Source of the DNA: Ferrovibrio sp.
GTDB taxonomy: Bacteria; Pseudomonadota; Alphaproteobacteria; Ferrovibrionales; Ferrovibrionaceae
DNA: 64,000 nucleotides
Reading direction: 5' to 3'
NCBI RefSeq assembly: GCF_025869515.1
Contig: NZ_JAOZVR010000016.1
Coordinates: 29,762 to 93,761, forward strand
Shown in pieces: positions 35,213 to 42,929 of the stretch. The translations under genes and the position numbers were made by a program. Under the pieces are notes generated by a model. The model was not told where the DNA came from. It ran no database searches and saw only the letters and a list, made by a program, of their open reading frames with translations. Position 1 is the stretch's first letter; the number at the start of each line of letters is the position of its first letter.

Positions 35213-36214
35213 ATGCGTGGACCAATTCGGTCGCCGCGGATCGCGGCCCTATGCGTGCTGGGTAAGCGCGCCCATAGAGTATTCGTCAACAAACCCAGGA
35301 GCGAACTGCTGATCGCAGCCGCAACTGCCATCGCGGAGGACACCGCATGGCAGAACCTGGATGCCATGCTGTTGCCCGGTGCCTATTTCCGGCTCTCCAC
35401 ATATATCGGGGACAAGAAACACCCCACCCGGATCAGGCTGCTCGCCAAGGAGTCCTTCATGCCTGCCGTGAGGCGGGCGGCGGCGAGCCTGGCCGATACC
35501 TCACCAGGTAGCCTTTTGGTCTTCGGAGCCGACTCAGCCTCGCCCCGACGCTGGGAGTTCGGCGACCAGCTTTGCATAGGTGTTGGCTCGGATGGGATCG
35601 CCGGTCTCGCCCGGAAGGTCATTCCGTCCAATCCCGACACCATCCACTGCAAGCGGGTCTATGTCCCCGCCCAATCGGACTATTCCTCGCCCCATCGCTT
35701 CGTGACCCTGCCGAGCGGCCACAAGGCAGTGCTCAATTCCTGTTTCGATATGTTCGGAATTTGCGACGACCCCGTCATGCTGAAAAAGCGCGGATCGCCG
35801 ATCCGGGATTTATGGCTCCCGAATGGCAAATGCCCAAGGGTCGAGGAAGCTGGCTTCAAGCCACTCCGCGAACAGGCGCTCCAGGATTGGCAGGCCCTGC
35901 TCGATGAGCACCGTCCTACCCTCGCTCTCGCCGCCATCCATGCTTTCAAGCTGCCGGGGCGGGATGGCTATTGGCAACGGCATGGCCTGGCGGTGGCGTC
36001 TGCTGCGCTTCAAGGCGGTCTGGCTGTCGGGGCGGCGCATTTTGAAGAGAAGCTGCCCCAAGCCAACCAATCGCCCCTGGCAGCTATGAATGTACCCCGT
36101 GAGGCTTTGGCAGAGGGACCGAAACGAGGTCCGTATCGGTTACAGCCGCTCGCCGCCAAAACAATTCAGGTCGGAAATCAAACCGCCCTGCTGCGCCTCT
36201 ACGGCGCTGAGTAA
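35213..36214 (+). CDS. Nitrilase/CN-hydrolase-like protein, accessory island
   Basis: A 333-residue soluble protein. The spacing of DGIAGLARKVIPS (K135) and KAVLNSCFDMFGICDD (C177) recalls the Lys and Cys of the nitrilase superfamily Glu-Lys-Cys triad. E80 in RLLAKESFMP or a nearby acid could supply Glu, although the expected PE motif is not obvious. The C-terminal third (ALAAIHAFKLPGRDGYWQRH) is unlike classical nitrilases. It starts at ATG 35213 after GGAGTG. It lies after the recombinase and ahead of small accessory genes, a layout common on plasmids. The fold guess is tentative. Confidence 0.5.
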   Translation: MRGPIRSPRIAALCVLGKRAHRVFVNKPRSELLIAAATAIAEDTAWQNLDAMLLPGAYFRLSTYIGDKKHPTRIRLLAKESFMPAVRRAAASLADTSPGSLLVFGADSASPRRWEFGDQLCIGVGSDGIAGLARKVIPSNPDTIHCKRVYVPAQSDYSSPHRFVTLPSGHKAVLNSCFDMFGICDDPVMLKKRGSPIRDLWLPNGKCPRVEEAGFKPLREQALQDWQALLDEHRPTLALAAIHAFKLPGRDGYWQRHGLAVASAALQGGLAVGAAHFEEKLPQANQSPLAAMNVPREALAEGPKRGPYRLQPLAAKTIQVGNQTALLRLYGAE

Positions 36215-36311
36215 CCCTCTCTAGTCCACCCAAAAACCCGGAAGTCTCCGCGCCCGCCTCGGCTGGCGCCTGCGCTCCCCTATTGCCCATCGCAACCGAG
36301 AAGGAGATCAC

Positions 36312-36518
36312 ATGATCGAGCGTCCTGTTCATATCCGCCGCATCGTCGACCACGGCAGCGTCGTATCGCTGCTGGGCCAATATGACGATGACGGAACTCC
36401 AGCCCGCATCACCGTGGATCACCGCCCATTTGTCCGGTTCTGGCAGGACTGGGCTTCGGCGGGGCATCCGCAGCCCGTGATGCACGATGCCGACGAAGCC
36501 ACGCTCCGGTTTGAGTGA
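36312..36518 (+). CDS. Small hypothetical protein
   Basis: A 68-residue protein (ATG 36312 after GAAGGAGAT) with a compact, mixed-charge sequence including YDDDGTPARITVDHRPFVRF. It is the first of five closely spaced small genes on the plus strand. No family recognised. The ribosome binding site and clean operon spacing (7 bases to the next start) support it as real. Confidence 0.65.
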   Translation: MIERPVHIRRIVDHGSVVSLLGQYDDDGTPARITVDHRPFVRFWQDWASAGHPQPVMHDADEATLRFE

Positions 36519-36525
36519 GGCCGCC

Positions 36526-37320
36526 ATGAGCATCGAACCCAATATTGAAACAACGCCGGGCCTAGTCATCCGGGCAGTCTTGAGTATCAAAGACAAGGGG
36601 CAGTCTTTCCATATCCGGATCGAACCGCAGGGTGATTCGGTAAGTGTCGCATCGCTCTGTCGCCGGGCCTGCCTCTATGCCTGGTCGCTGCCGCAGTTTG
36701 AGGCAGGTGATTGGGCGGCGGCCTTTCTGGCAGCCGCCAAACCACAGAGGGCTGAAGACAGCCTCAGTGACGGAGCCCATTTCGCGCTTTGCAGTCATTG
36801 GTGGGACCAGGGCCAGCTCGATTTCCGGTATGAAGTTACAGCGGCAGAGGGTGAGTTGGTCATCAAGGCTTGGCGCAGAGATACCTCGGCTCCGGCATAC
36901 CGGCTCTCACTCGCCTTCGTTGGAACACTCGAAGAATTCACTGCTTTCGCAGGACTTGAACCACCGGCTCCGGTCCAGCGGCGCTACCTGGCGCTTTTCC
37001 AGGGTCCGGAGACCGAGCTGTTCATTCTGGCCTTCGATGGCACCGCTGAAGAAGCCGACGAACTGGACAATCGCCTGGAGCGTGCGCGGCATTTGAAGCT
37101 GCTGGTCACGGGCCTGGTGATCTCGGCATTAGGTCCGATTTTTGACCTCGGTGCCGAGAGCATCCATCTCGCCCTGGATCAGCTTTTCAACCGCTTCCCG
37201 CCTCGGAGGCCATTTCCAGATCACGCGTCTGAGGCGCCCACCGGCCCACCACCTCTTTCAACGCCCCCGCCAAGCCTGCTGACACCACCTGCTGGCAGTG
37301 CAAAGGACGGTGCGTCATGA
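36526..37320 (+). CDS. Hypothetical protein with Pro-rich tail
   Basis: A 264-residue protein starting at ATG 36526. The N-terminal 100 residues (VIRAVLSIKDKGQSFHIRIE, then WDQGQLDFRYEV) look like beta strands. Residues 165-225 are helical and acidic (ELFILAFDGTAEEADELDNR) with a modestly hydrophobic stretch, LLVTGLVISALGPIF. The last 40 residues are Pro-rich (GPPPLSTPPPSLLTPPAG). It overlaps the next gene by four bases. No known family recognised. Confidence 0.65.
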   Translation: MSIEPNIETTPGLVIRAVLSIKDKGQSFHIRIEPQGDSVSVASLCRRACLYAWSLPQFEAGDWAAAFLAAAKPQRAEDSLSDGAHFALCSHWWDQGQLDFRYEVTAAEGELVIKAWRRDTSAPAYRLSLAFVGTLEEFTAFAGLEPPAPVQRRYLALFQGPETELFILAFDGTAEEADELDNRLERARHLKLLVTGLVISALGPIFDLGAESIHLALDQLFNRFPPRRPFPDHASEAPTGPPPLSTPPPSLLTPPAGSAKDGAS

Positions 37321-37505
37321 ATTCATCTCGTAAAGGCATGGTCACCCTCGCCGAAGCCGCGCAGGTGGTGCTCGACCGCTGGAGCCGCGGTGACCTGGCC
37401 GCAGCGGTCCGAGAGCTGGATTCGGCGCTCCGGCAATATCGTCACGGCCAGGGCTCCGACCAACCGGCGCAGGATCAAGAGCGAGGCCATCATGACCGTG
37501 GATGA
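37317..37505 (+). CDS. Small hypothetical protein
   Basis: A 62-residue protein that overlaps the gene before it (ATGA) and runs 14 bases into the one after. Helical start (VTLAEAAQVVLDRWSRGDLA, residues 9-28) and a charged, disordered end rich in Gln, Asp and His. The overlapped starts suggest translational coupling. No family recognised. Confidence 0.5.
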   Translation: MNSSRKGMVTLAEAAQVVLDRWSRGDLAAAVRELDSALRQYRHGQGSDQPAQDQERGHHDRG

Positions 37506-37719
37506 CCTCGCTGAACTCCTGGAGGGCGTACCGCTCCGCGCCGAAATCCTGGTGTTGGCGCCGGACGACCGCAATACCGCTTACCGGATTATCAATGTTC
37601 GGGTCTCCAATCCTCGCGCCCAGCGTCACCGGCCAACTTTCCTCTACCTGGTGCTGGAGACGGAAGGCCACCCCGTCTCCCGACTGCGGCTGCTCCGCCG
37701 CCGTCCATTTCGTCCGTAG
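37492..37719 (+). CDS. Small hypothetical protein
   Basis: A 75-residue protein from ATG 37492 beginning MTVDDLAELLEGVPLRAEIL, with a basic C-terminus RLRLLRRRPFRP. It overlaps the end of the previous gene by 14 bases. The order of short accessory genes here resembles plasmid and integrative-element modules that carry DUF3768. No family recognised. Confidence 0.6.
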   Translation: MTVDDLAELLEGVPLRAEILVLAPDDRNTAYRIINVRVSNPRAQRHRPTFLYLVLETEGHPVSRLRLLRRRPFRP

Positions 37720-37801
37720 TCGCGCTTAACCCACCTTCAACGCCAATCCATCAGTGCCGCCTGGACCAACCACCCGGCCGCGCCACAGGAGACTCTTGCC
37801 C

Positions 37802-38164
37802 ATGTCGAACACACCGACCGATCGCGAAGATTCGGCTGAACAGTCCCAGTGCATTGCCAAACTCAATGACGGCTTCCGCACAAGCGGCGGCATCGGGGGG
37901 CGATTTATGATGACTGCCGGCGTCCAGGCGCTCGACCCCATTCATGTGGCCGAACTATGTCGCCTGGTGATCCGGTTCGACGCGTTCACCGAGGACAATG
38001 ATCCCTATGGCGAACATGACTTCGGGAGCATCGAATACAGCGGCCAAAAGTTTTTCTGGAAAATTGATGCCTACGATAAGTCGTTGGAGTTTGGCTCGCC
38101 AGATCCGACCGACCCGGCTGTCACGACCCGCGTGCTGACCCTCATGTTGGCGCAGGAATACTGA
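37802..38164 (+). CDS. DUF3768 protein
   Basis: A 120-residue protein. The family signature is clear: IAKLNDGFRTSGGIGGRFMM followed by TAGV, then DNDPYGEHDFGSIE and FFWKIDAYDKSLEFGSPDP, ending TTRVLTLMLAQEY. ATG 37802 has GGAGAC upstream. DUF3768 is a common marker of plasmids and integrative elements in alphaproteobacteria; its function is not known. It lies convergent to the XRE regulator with seven bases between the stops. Confidence 0.92.
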   Translation: MSNTPTDREDSAEQSQCIAKLNDGFRTSGGIGGRFMMTAGVQALDPIHVAELCRLVIRFDAFTEDNDPYGEHDFGSIEYSGQKFFWKIDAYDKSLEFGSPDPTDPAVTTRVLTLMLAQEY

Positions 38165-38171
38165 GCCGGCG

Positions 38172-38555
38172 TTAGCGCCTGGTTGCCGCTTCAGAAATCG
38201 CCCGCGTCAACTCGGCAATATCCGCCACTGTGACTGCGGCGTTTCCTTCCAACAGGATGCGGAATTTCTCGACCAGTTCGGCCCGGGCCTTCTGTTGGGC
38301 TGTTTGCTTCGGCACATCCGCCCAATCGAAAAGGTCGATAAAGCCGACCTTCAGTGCCTCGGCAATCTCGAACACCGTCGATAGACGTGTCGAGGAAAAC
38401 CCGCGTTCGATGTTCGATACGGTATCGACGCTCTTCCCGATCATCTCGGCCAGGTCTTCCTGACTGAGCTTTCGCTCCTTACGGAGTGCCTTGATCCGGC
38501 GGCCCAACGCCTTTTGGCGGGCCTCGGCCGGGGTCGGTTTTTTACGTTTGTCCAT
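38172..38555 (-). CDS. XRE-family helix-turn-helix regulator
   Basis: A 127-residue protein. The HTH occupies residues about 17-75 (LGRRIKALRKERKLSQEDLA, KSVDTVSNIERGFSSTRLST, IAEALKVGFIDLFDW). The C-terminal 50 residues form predicted helices, perhaps for dimerisation. It lies on the opposite strand to the accessory genes and might control the element. The long leader between it and the membrane-protein gene (38556-38783) could carry its promoter. Confidence 0.9.
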   Translation of the reverse strand: MDKRKKPTPAEARQKALGRRIKALRKERKLSQEDLAEMIGKSVDTVSNIERGFSSTRLSTVFEIAEALKVGFIDLFDWADVPKQTAQQKARAELVEKFRILLEGNAAVTVADIAELTRAISEAATRR

Positions 38556-38783
38556 GCCCGAATGTCGTTTCGGGCCGCTGCATTAACCACCGAAGGAAAC
38601 TACGGAAATGAAGCTTGACCGGACACATACTACGAGGATAATTGCGACTACTTGGAGAGGAACCGCCAAAACCCGGTATTTCCCTCCGAATCGAGGCCCG
38701 CCGGAGACACAACCATCGGCACATAACCGCGCCGGACCACATCTTCCGTAACCACAGCCACCTACCGCCGAAAGAGGCATCCC

Positions 38784-39395
38784 ATGACGAATCCCGATTC
38801 CGTCACCGCTCCCGCTTTGCCCGAATGGGGCAGCATTCCGATCTACCGCAAGCTCTGGCTGGTGGGGATCATCAACGCGCTTGGCGTCGCCCTCTCCTTC
38901 GTAAACGTCCTGGGCTCCCTGGCACTCCTGATACCGGGGTTGATCCTGCTCTGGATGGGGCCGGTCTATAAGCGGAAGAAAGGTGCCGTGGTTCTGCACC
39001 GTACCCGAGATAAGGTGACCTTCTGCATCATCCTGGTCATTGTTCTCGGCTGGAACTTGATGCGGCAGGGTGCTGGAGGTGAATTCAGCCTGACCTCCTC
39101 GCTTCCGACCTGCGAAAGCCGAACTGCTCAAAGCAGCCTGAAAGACGCGGTGAAGAATTCGCCGAAGGGCCGGCGTATGCAGCTCGAAATCCAAGAGATC
39201 GTCACGGCAGGCCCGACAAGCAAGCCCTGGCTCTGGAATAGCCAGGACGCCGTAGTGAAGGGGCCGGCTGGCGACGTGCAAATCTACCTGTGCGAAGCGG
39301 AAGTCATCACCAATGGCGGGAGGCAGCCCGTGCTCTATGGCATCTCTTGGGCCGACAAGGCCAAGGGGCGATGGGTTGTTGAGGCGCGGTTCTAG
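38784..39395 (+). CDS. Membrane protein with a periplasmic C-terminal domain
   Basis: A 203-residue protein with two or three helices in the first 100 residues (IYRKLWLVGIINALGVALSF, NVLGSLALLIPGLILLWMGP, then VTFCIILVIVLGWNLM) and a soluble domain of about 95 residues beginning GGEFSLTSSLPTCESRTAQS, whose two Cys residues (in LPTCES and YLCEAE) could form a disulfide. It precedes two predicted exported proteins. No family recognised. Confidence 0.7.
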   Translation: MTNPDSVTAPALPEWGSIPIYRKLWLVGIINALGVALSFVNVLGSLALLIPGLILLWMGPVYKRKKGAVVLHRTRDKVTFCIILVIVLGWNLMRQGAGGEFSLTSSLPTCESRTAQSSLKDAVKNSPKGRRMQLEIQEIVTAGPTSKPWLWNSQDAVVKGPAGDVQIYLCEAEVITNGGRQPVLYGISWADKAKGRWVVEARF

Positions 39396-39464
39396 CCTGC
39401 GCTTGCTCAGTTTGCCTCATTAGATCGCCGATGCAGGATCCAGCTTAAACGAGGGGGAATCTTC

Positions 39465-40640
39465 ATGAAAAGGCAGGCTTCGGCGATCACTACGCGATGT
39501 GCAACAGCGAGACTAACGCTGAAGTTCGCCAGGATGGTTACGATCGTATGTGCTATCTGTGTGGCAGTTCCGGCCAGTGTCGCTCAAGCACAAGACTGGT
39601 GGGCCAGTGTGTCGGGAGGTTTTCGCCGCGAAGCACCGGTGGCGCGGCTGCCGGCGGCGACGGCCCCTTCACACCTTTCTGCCGCTCCAGCGGATCAGAA
39701 ATTAACGCATCGTGATCCAGCAATTGCCGCCGGCTTCGATGCCCTGCTGCGCCCTCGCTACACTCGCATAGTAATGATCTCAAAGGACCGCAACGTCATT
39801 TATGAGGGCTATGCAGAAAACTGGCTCAAGAAATCGACACCGCTTGGCCTTTCCATATCGAAAAGCCTGACAGCCCTGGCGGTGGGGAAAGCCCTGTGCA
39901 GCGGCGCGATATTCTCACTGCAACTCCGAACAGACGCGATCCTGCCCGCCCTGGCCGGCACATCCTGGGGCAATGCCACCATCGAGCAGATCCTGCTCAT
40001 GCAAAGCGGCTCTGCCGAGGATGGCCCCGCGCACACAGGTTGGCAGACTGAACCGGTCGCGGTTGAGCATCGCGGGATATACAACGGCCGCATGACCAGA
40101 GATTTCATCGAAATGATGCGCCGGCATGATGCGCGGCAATTCAAGCCCGGCGAGAAATACAATTACAACAACTACGATACGCTGGTACTGGGCTTTCTGG
40201 TCGAGGCGGCAACCGGCCGCAAGTTCCCTGACTTTTTCAATGAGATGATTTGGCAGCCGGCCGGCCCCCAACAAGGTGGCGCTTGGATACAGAACAACTC
40301 GGGCCAGACCTCGACCTATAACGGCTTCAGCGCCACACCTGAAGACTGGCTGCGGATCGGCCATTTCGTCATTGAGTCGATGCGCAATCCAGACGACTGC
40401 TTTGCGCGCTACCTAATGACCGCTGCCAAGCAGATGCAGCGCACCCATATTCCGACTCGCTGCTACGGCTATCAGACTTGGAGCTGGTGCAACGAAGACA
40501 ATTTTCTGTTTGTCGGCTATGGCGGGCAGTATCTCGTTATTACACCGAAACGAGGGGTCGTGATGTACGTCCACCAGGCCAGTAACACCAACGACGCCGC
40601 CATGATGGCGCTGTATCAGCGGGCTCTTAAGCTGCTCTAA
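39465..40640 (+). CDS. Exported serine hydrolase, class C beta-lactamase/penicillin-binding-like
   Basis: A 391-residue protein with a leader to about residue 42 (VTIVCAICVAVPASVAQA). The beta-lactamase class C fold motifs are present: SxxK as SISKS near residue 130, YxN as KYNYNNYDT near residue 228, and a late GYGGQYLVI (the KTG/HxG position) near 350. The length is typical of EstB/PBP4-like hydrolases rather than resistance enzymes, and the substrate is unknown. RBS GAGGGGG precedes ATG 39465. It is followed 20 bases later by a ClpP-fold protein, likely in the same transcript. Confidence 0.82.
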   Translation: MKRQASAITTRCATARLTLKFARMVTIVCAICVAVPASVAQAQDWWASVSGGFRREAPVARLPAATAPSHLSAAPADQKLTHRDPAIAAGFDALLRPRYTRIVMISKDRNVIYEGYAENWLKKSTPLGLSISKSLTALAVGKALCSGAIFSLQLRTDAILPALAGTSWGNATIEQILLMQSGSAEDGPAHTGWQTEPVAVEHRGIYNGRMTRDFIEMMRRHDARQFKPGEKYNYNNYDTLVLGFLVEAATGRKFPDFFNEMIWQPAGPQQGGAWIQNNSGQTSTYNGFSATPEDWLRIGHFVIESMRNPDDCFARYLMTAAKQMQRTHIPTRCYGYQTWSWCNEDNFLFVGYGGQYLVITPKRGVVMYVHQASNTNDAAMMALYQRALKLL

Positions 40641-40660
40641 GATTGGAGATACCCCAGGTC

Positions 40661-41698
40661 ATGAAACCTTGGATGCTCCTGATCATCGCCTTGGCCCTTG
40701 TCAGCCCCCTCGCCTATGCCGATGAAGTTATGACCTTTGAGGGACAACCCCCGCCCAAACCGGCCGGAATATTCGGGACAGCCTGGACCATTTATGCGAA
40801 CGGCGAGATCGACGACGATGTCGCCGAACGATTTCGGGGTTTTCTGAAGCAACACCGGATTCCGAAGGGGTCGAGCCTCGTCCTGAACTCTCCGGGCGGC
40901 GATATCCTGGCGAGCATGGAGCTTGGTCGCCTGATCCGCGAACACGCGCTCACTGTCCATATTGGCACCAGGGATTCTACCCGCATCATGAATCCCGGCT
41001 TCTGTCTCAGCGCCTGTGCCCTGGCCTATCTTGGCGGGCGATTCCGGTTCATCGCAGATAATTCGGCCTACGGGGTCCATCGTTTCTACCGGGTCGGCGA
41101 CGGAGCGCAGAACGATGACGAGGCTCAGATCCTATCCGCCGCCATCGTCGCATATATCCGCGAAATGGGCGCCGATCCGGCACTGTTCTCCGAGATGGTC
41201 GCTGCAGGAAGCGACGATATGAATATGCTCAAAGAGGCAAAACTCCTGACCTATAAGGTCGTCAACAATGGCGTCCTGGACCCGAAATGGTCGATCGAGA
41301 GCATACCGGAAGGTCTATATCTCCGGGGTCAGCAGGAGACCATTCGCGGCATGGAGAAGATCATCTTCGGCTGTGACAAGGGCATCCTTCACTTGATGGG
41401 GATATTTAGCGGCAACAACGACACTCTCGGTGCGAGGGCCGCTTCCTTGGTCATCGATCAAGAACAAATCCGCCTGGAGAGCCGCCAGGTCAGCGCCCCA
41501 CAAATAATCAACGGCTTGGAGAATGTGACGATCACTCTCGATGAGCGGCTTCTGTCGAGAATTAGCAAAGCAAAAACCATCGGTCTCATGCTGCAGTTCA
41601 GCTACGACGCCCCGACATTTGTTGGCATCCGGTCACTCGATTTTACAGGTGGTGCCGCCCTGCTGCCGGGCTTTGTCAAAAGCTGCCAGGTGCAATAG
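40661..41698 (+). CDS. Exported ClpP-fold protein (COG3904-like)
   Basis: A 345-residue protein with a leader (MKPWMLLIIALALVSPLAYA). Residues about 45-175 read as the ClpP/crotonase fold: LVLNSPGGDILASMELGRLI, then CLSACALAYLGGRFRFIADN with Ser in SACALAYLGG at the catalytic-serine position and GVHRF supplying a likely catalytic His. The C-terminal 170 residues have no clear family. Related periplasmic ClpP-fold proteins of unknown role occur in rhizobia. It follows the serine hydrolase closely. Confidence 0.75.
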   Translation: MKPWMLLIIALALVSPLAYADEVMTFEGQPPPKPAGIFGTAWTIYANGEIDDDVAERFRGFLKQHRIPKGSSLVLNSPGGDILASMELGRLIREHALTVHIGTRDSTRIMNPGFCLSACALAYLGGRFRFIADNSAYGVHRFYRVGDGAQNDDEAQILSAAIVAYIREMGADPALFSEMVAAGSDDMNMLKEAKLLTYKVVNNGVLDPKWSIESIPEGLYLRGQQETIRGMEKIIFGCDKGILHLMGIFSGNNDTLGARAASLVIDQEQIRLESRQVSAPQIINGLENVTITLDERLLSRISKAKTIGLMLQFSYDAPTFVGIRSLDFTGGAALLPGFVKSCQVQ

Positions 41699-41839
41699 AG
41701 CAACAGTGCTTTGTCTCTAAAATAATTGAACCATAGTCACTAGTGCATTAGCCTGTGCATTGCTGCCGAACAGAAATTTCTGCAGGAACACCACACCTGG
41801 TAGAAATGATACTACCCGCTTTAGAGAATCTGCAGCACA

Positions 41840-42760
41840 TCATTGCGCCACACTTCCGTCTTGGCTTTTCGGGTAGCGGGCAGCGAAACCTTCCGGACGG
41901 AGCTCAATATCCCCGAAGGCTACCTTGGCCCCGATCTCGAGGATCGGCCGGCTGTATCCATAAGCCTGCTTTCCAGTACCGTTCTGGAAAAAGCGTCCGT
42001 GAGGATCGACCATGACATAGGAACGCTCCATGTCCGCGTTATCCTCAATCGTCATCAAATGTTGGAAGGACCGATGACGGTCGACGAAGGCCCGAAATGC
42101 ATTCGTATCGATGATCAAGGCATCGGACAGAACTGGGAGCACACGCATAATCTTCCAGCGATTAGGGCGGAGCCTGAGGATTAGATTCGACAGATTCTCG
42201 CCAGCATTCGCGGAGCTAACCACTGTATTGATCTTGACCACTATGTTGGGGTTAATGCTTCTCACTTGAGCAACAATGTCCATGGCGTCATCGCCGGACA
42301 CGCTTGTTCCAGTCGGACCGACCCGACCGATGGTCCTGTTGGTCTCTTGATTGGGGGAATCAACTGAGATTCCGATCATGTCCAGGTGCTCGGCGGCCGC
42401 CACGATCACGTTGGGACGGCTACCGTTCGTGATCAAAGAGACGCGAAATCCCAGCGACTTTGCCTGGCCTGCAATCTCCGTCAGACGGCCTCCGAGTAAA
42501 GTGGGCTCACCGCCAGCAAGACTCAGCCTCACCCCGCGCCAATGCAGGTGCTCTCGCAACGGGGATGACGGATTCTCCGGGTCAAAAAAGCTGTAAAGCG
42601 ATGACAGCAGACGGCCTGTCTCGCGCTTGTCCTTCCACAACTCTCTTTTGGAAGTTGCCCCCTCCCAGGCAGCAAAGCAGTAGCCGCACCGAAAGTTGCA
42701 AGGCTCGGTAACGTGCCAGTTAATAACCAATTCTTCAATTTCCGGGACAAAATGGTGCAT
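41840..42760 (-). CDS. Prokaryotic viperin (radical SAM, ddhNTP synthase type)
   Basis: A 306-residue radical SAM protein. The cluster motif CNFRCGYCF (C21, C25, C28) follows INWHVTEP, a sequence seen in bacterial viperins. LSLAGGEPTLL binds SAM. The later blocks VVKINTVVSSANAGENLSNL, RPNRWKIMRVLPVL, FVDRHRS, then DNADMERSYVMVDPHGRFF and PILEIGAKVA match animal viperin in order and spacing (its KINSVINRFNVEEDM, VRWKVFQ, RH, DSYLILDEYMRFL). Known relatives convert CTP, GTP or UTP to 3'-deoxy-3',4'-didehydro nucleotides that poison phage RNA polymerase. Which nucleotide this one uses is not decidable from sequence by eye. Confidence 0.88.
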   Translation of the reverse strand: MHHFVPEIEELVINWHVTEPCNFRCGYCFAAWEGATSKRELWKDKRETGRLLSSLYSFFDPENPSSPLREHLHWRGVRLSLAGGEPTLLGGRLTEIAGQAKSLGFRVSLITNGSRPNVIVAAAEHLDMIGISVDSPNQETNRTIGRVGPTGTSVSGDDAMDIVAQVRSINPNIVVKINTVVSSANAGENLSNLILRLRPNRWKIMRVLPVLSDALIIDTNAFRAFVDRHRSFQHLMTIEDNADMERSYVMVDPHGRFFQNGTGKQAYGYSRPILEIGAKVAFGDIELRPEGFAARYPKSQDGSVAQ

Positions 42761-42780
42761 TGGGCGGCCCTTTCTGCGGT

Positions 42781-42798
42781 TCGAGTTGTTTCACTCGA
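42781..42798. promoter_or_regulatory. Inverted repeat in the viperin divergent promoter region
   Basis: TCGAGT (42781-42786) and ACTCGA (42793-42798) with a 6-base spacer lie 20 bases upstream of the viperin ATG, in the 169-base gap to the divergent gene. It is a candidate operator. Only the symmetry is seen. Confidence 0.35.
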
Positions 42799-42929
42799 CC
42801 ACAGCCCCCTCCTGCCCCTCCACGAAACAAGCCGTACAGCGGCGAACTAGCCGGCGCCTGCGACCTGATTCTGTTGGTGTACGGCTCGTTTCGTTTCCAA
42901 TTGCGACGACAAACGCCATACTGACCCGG

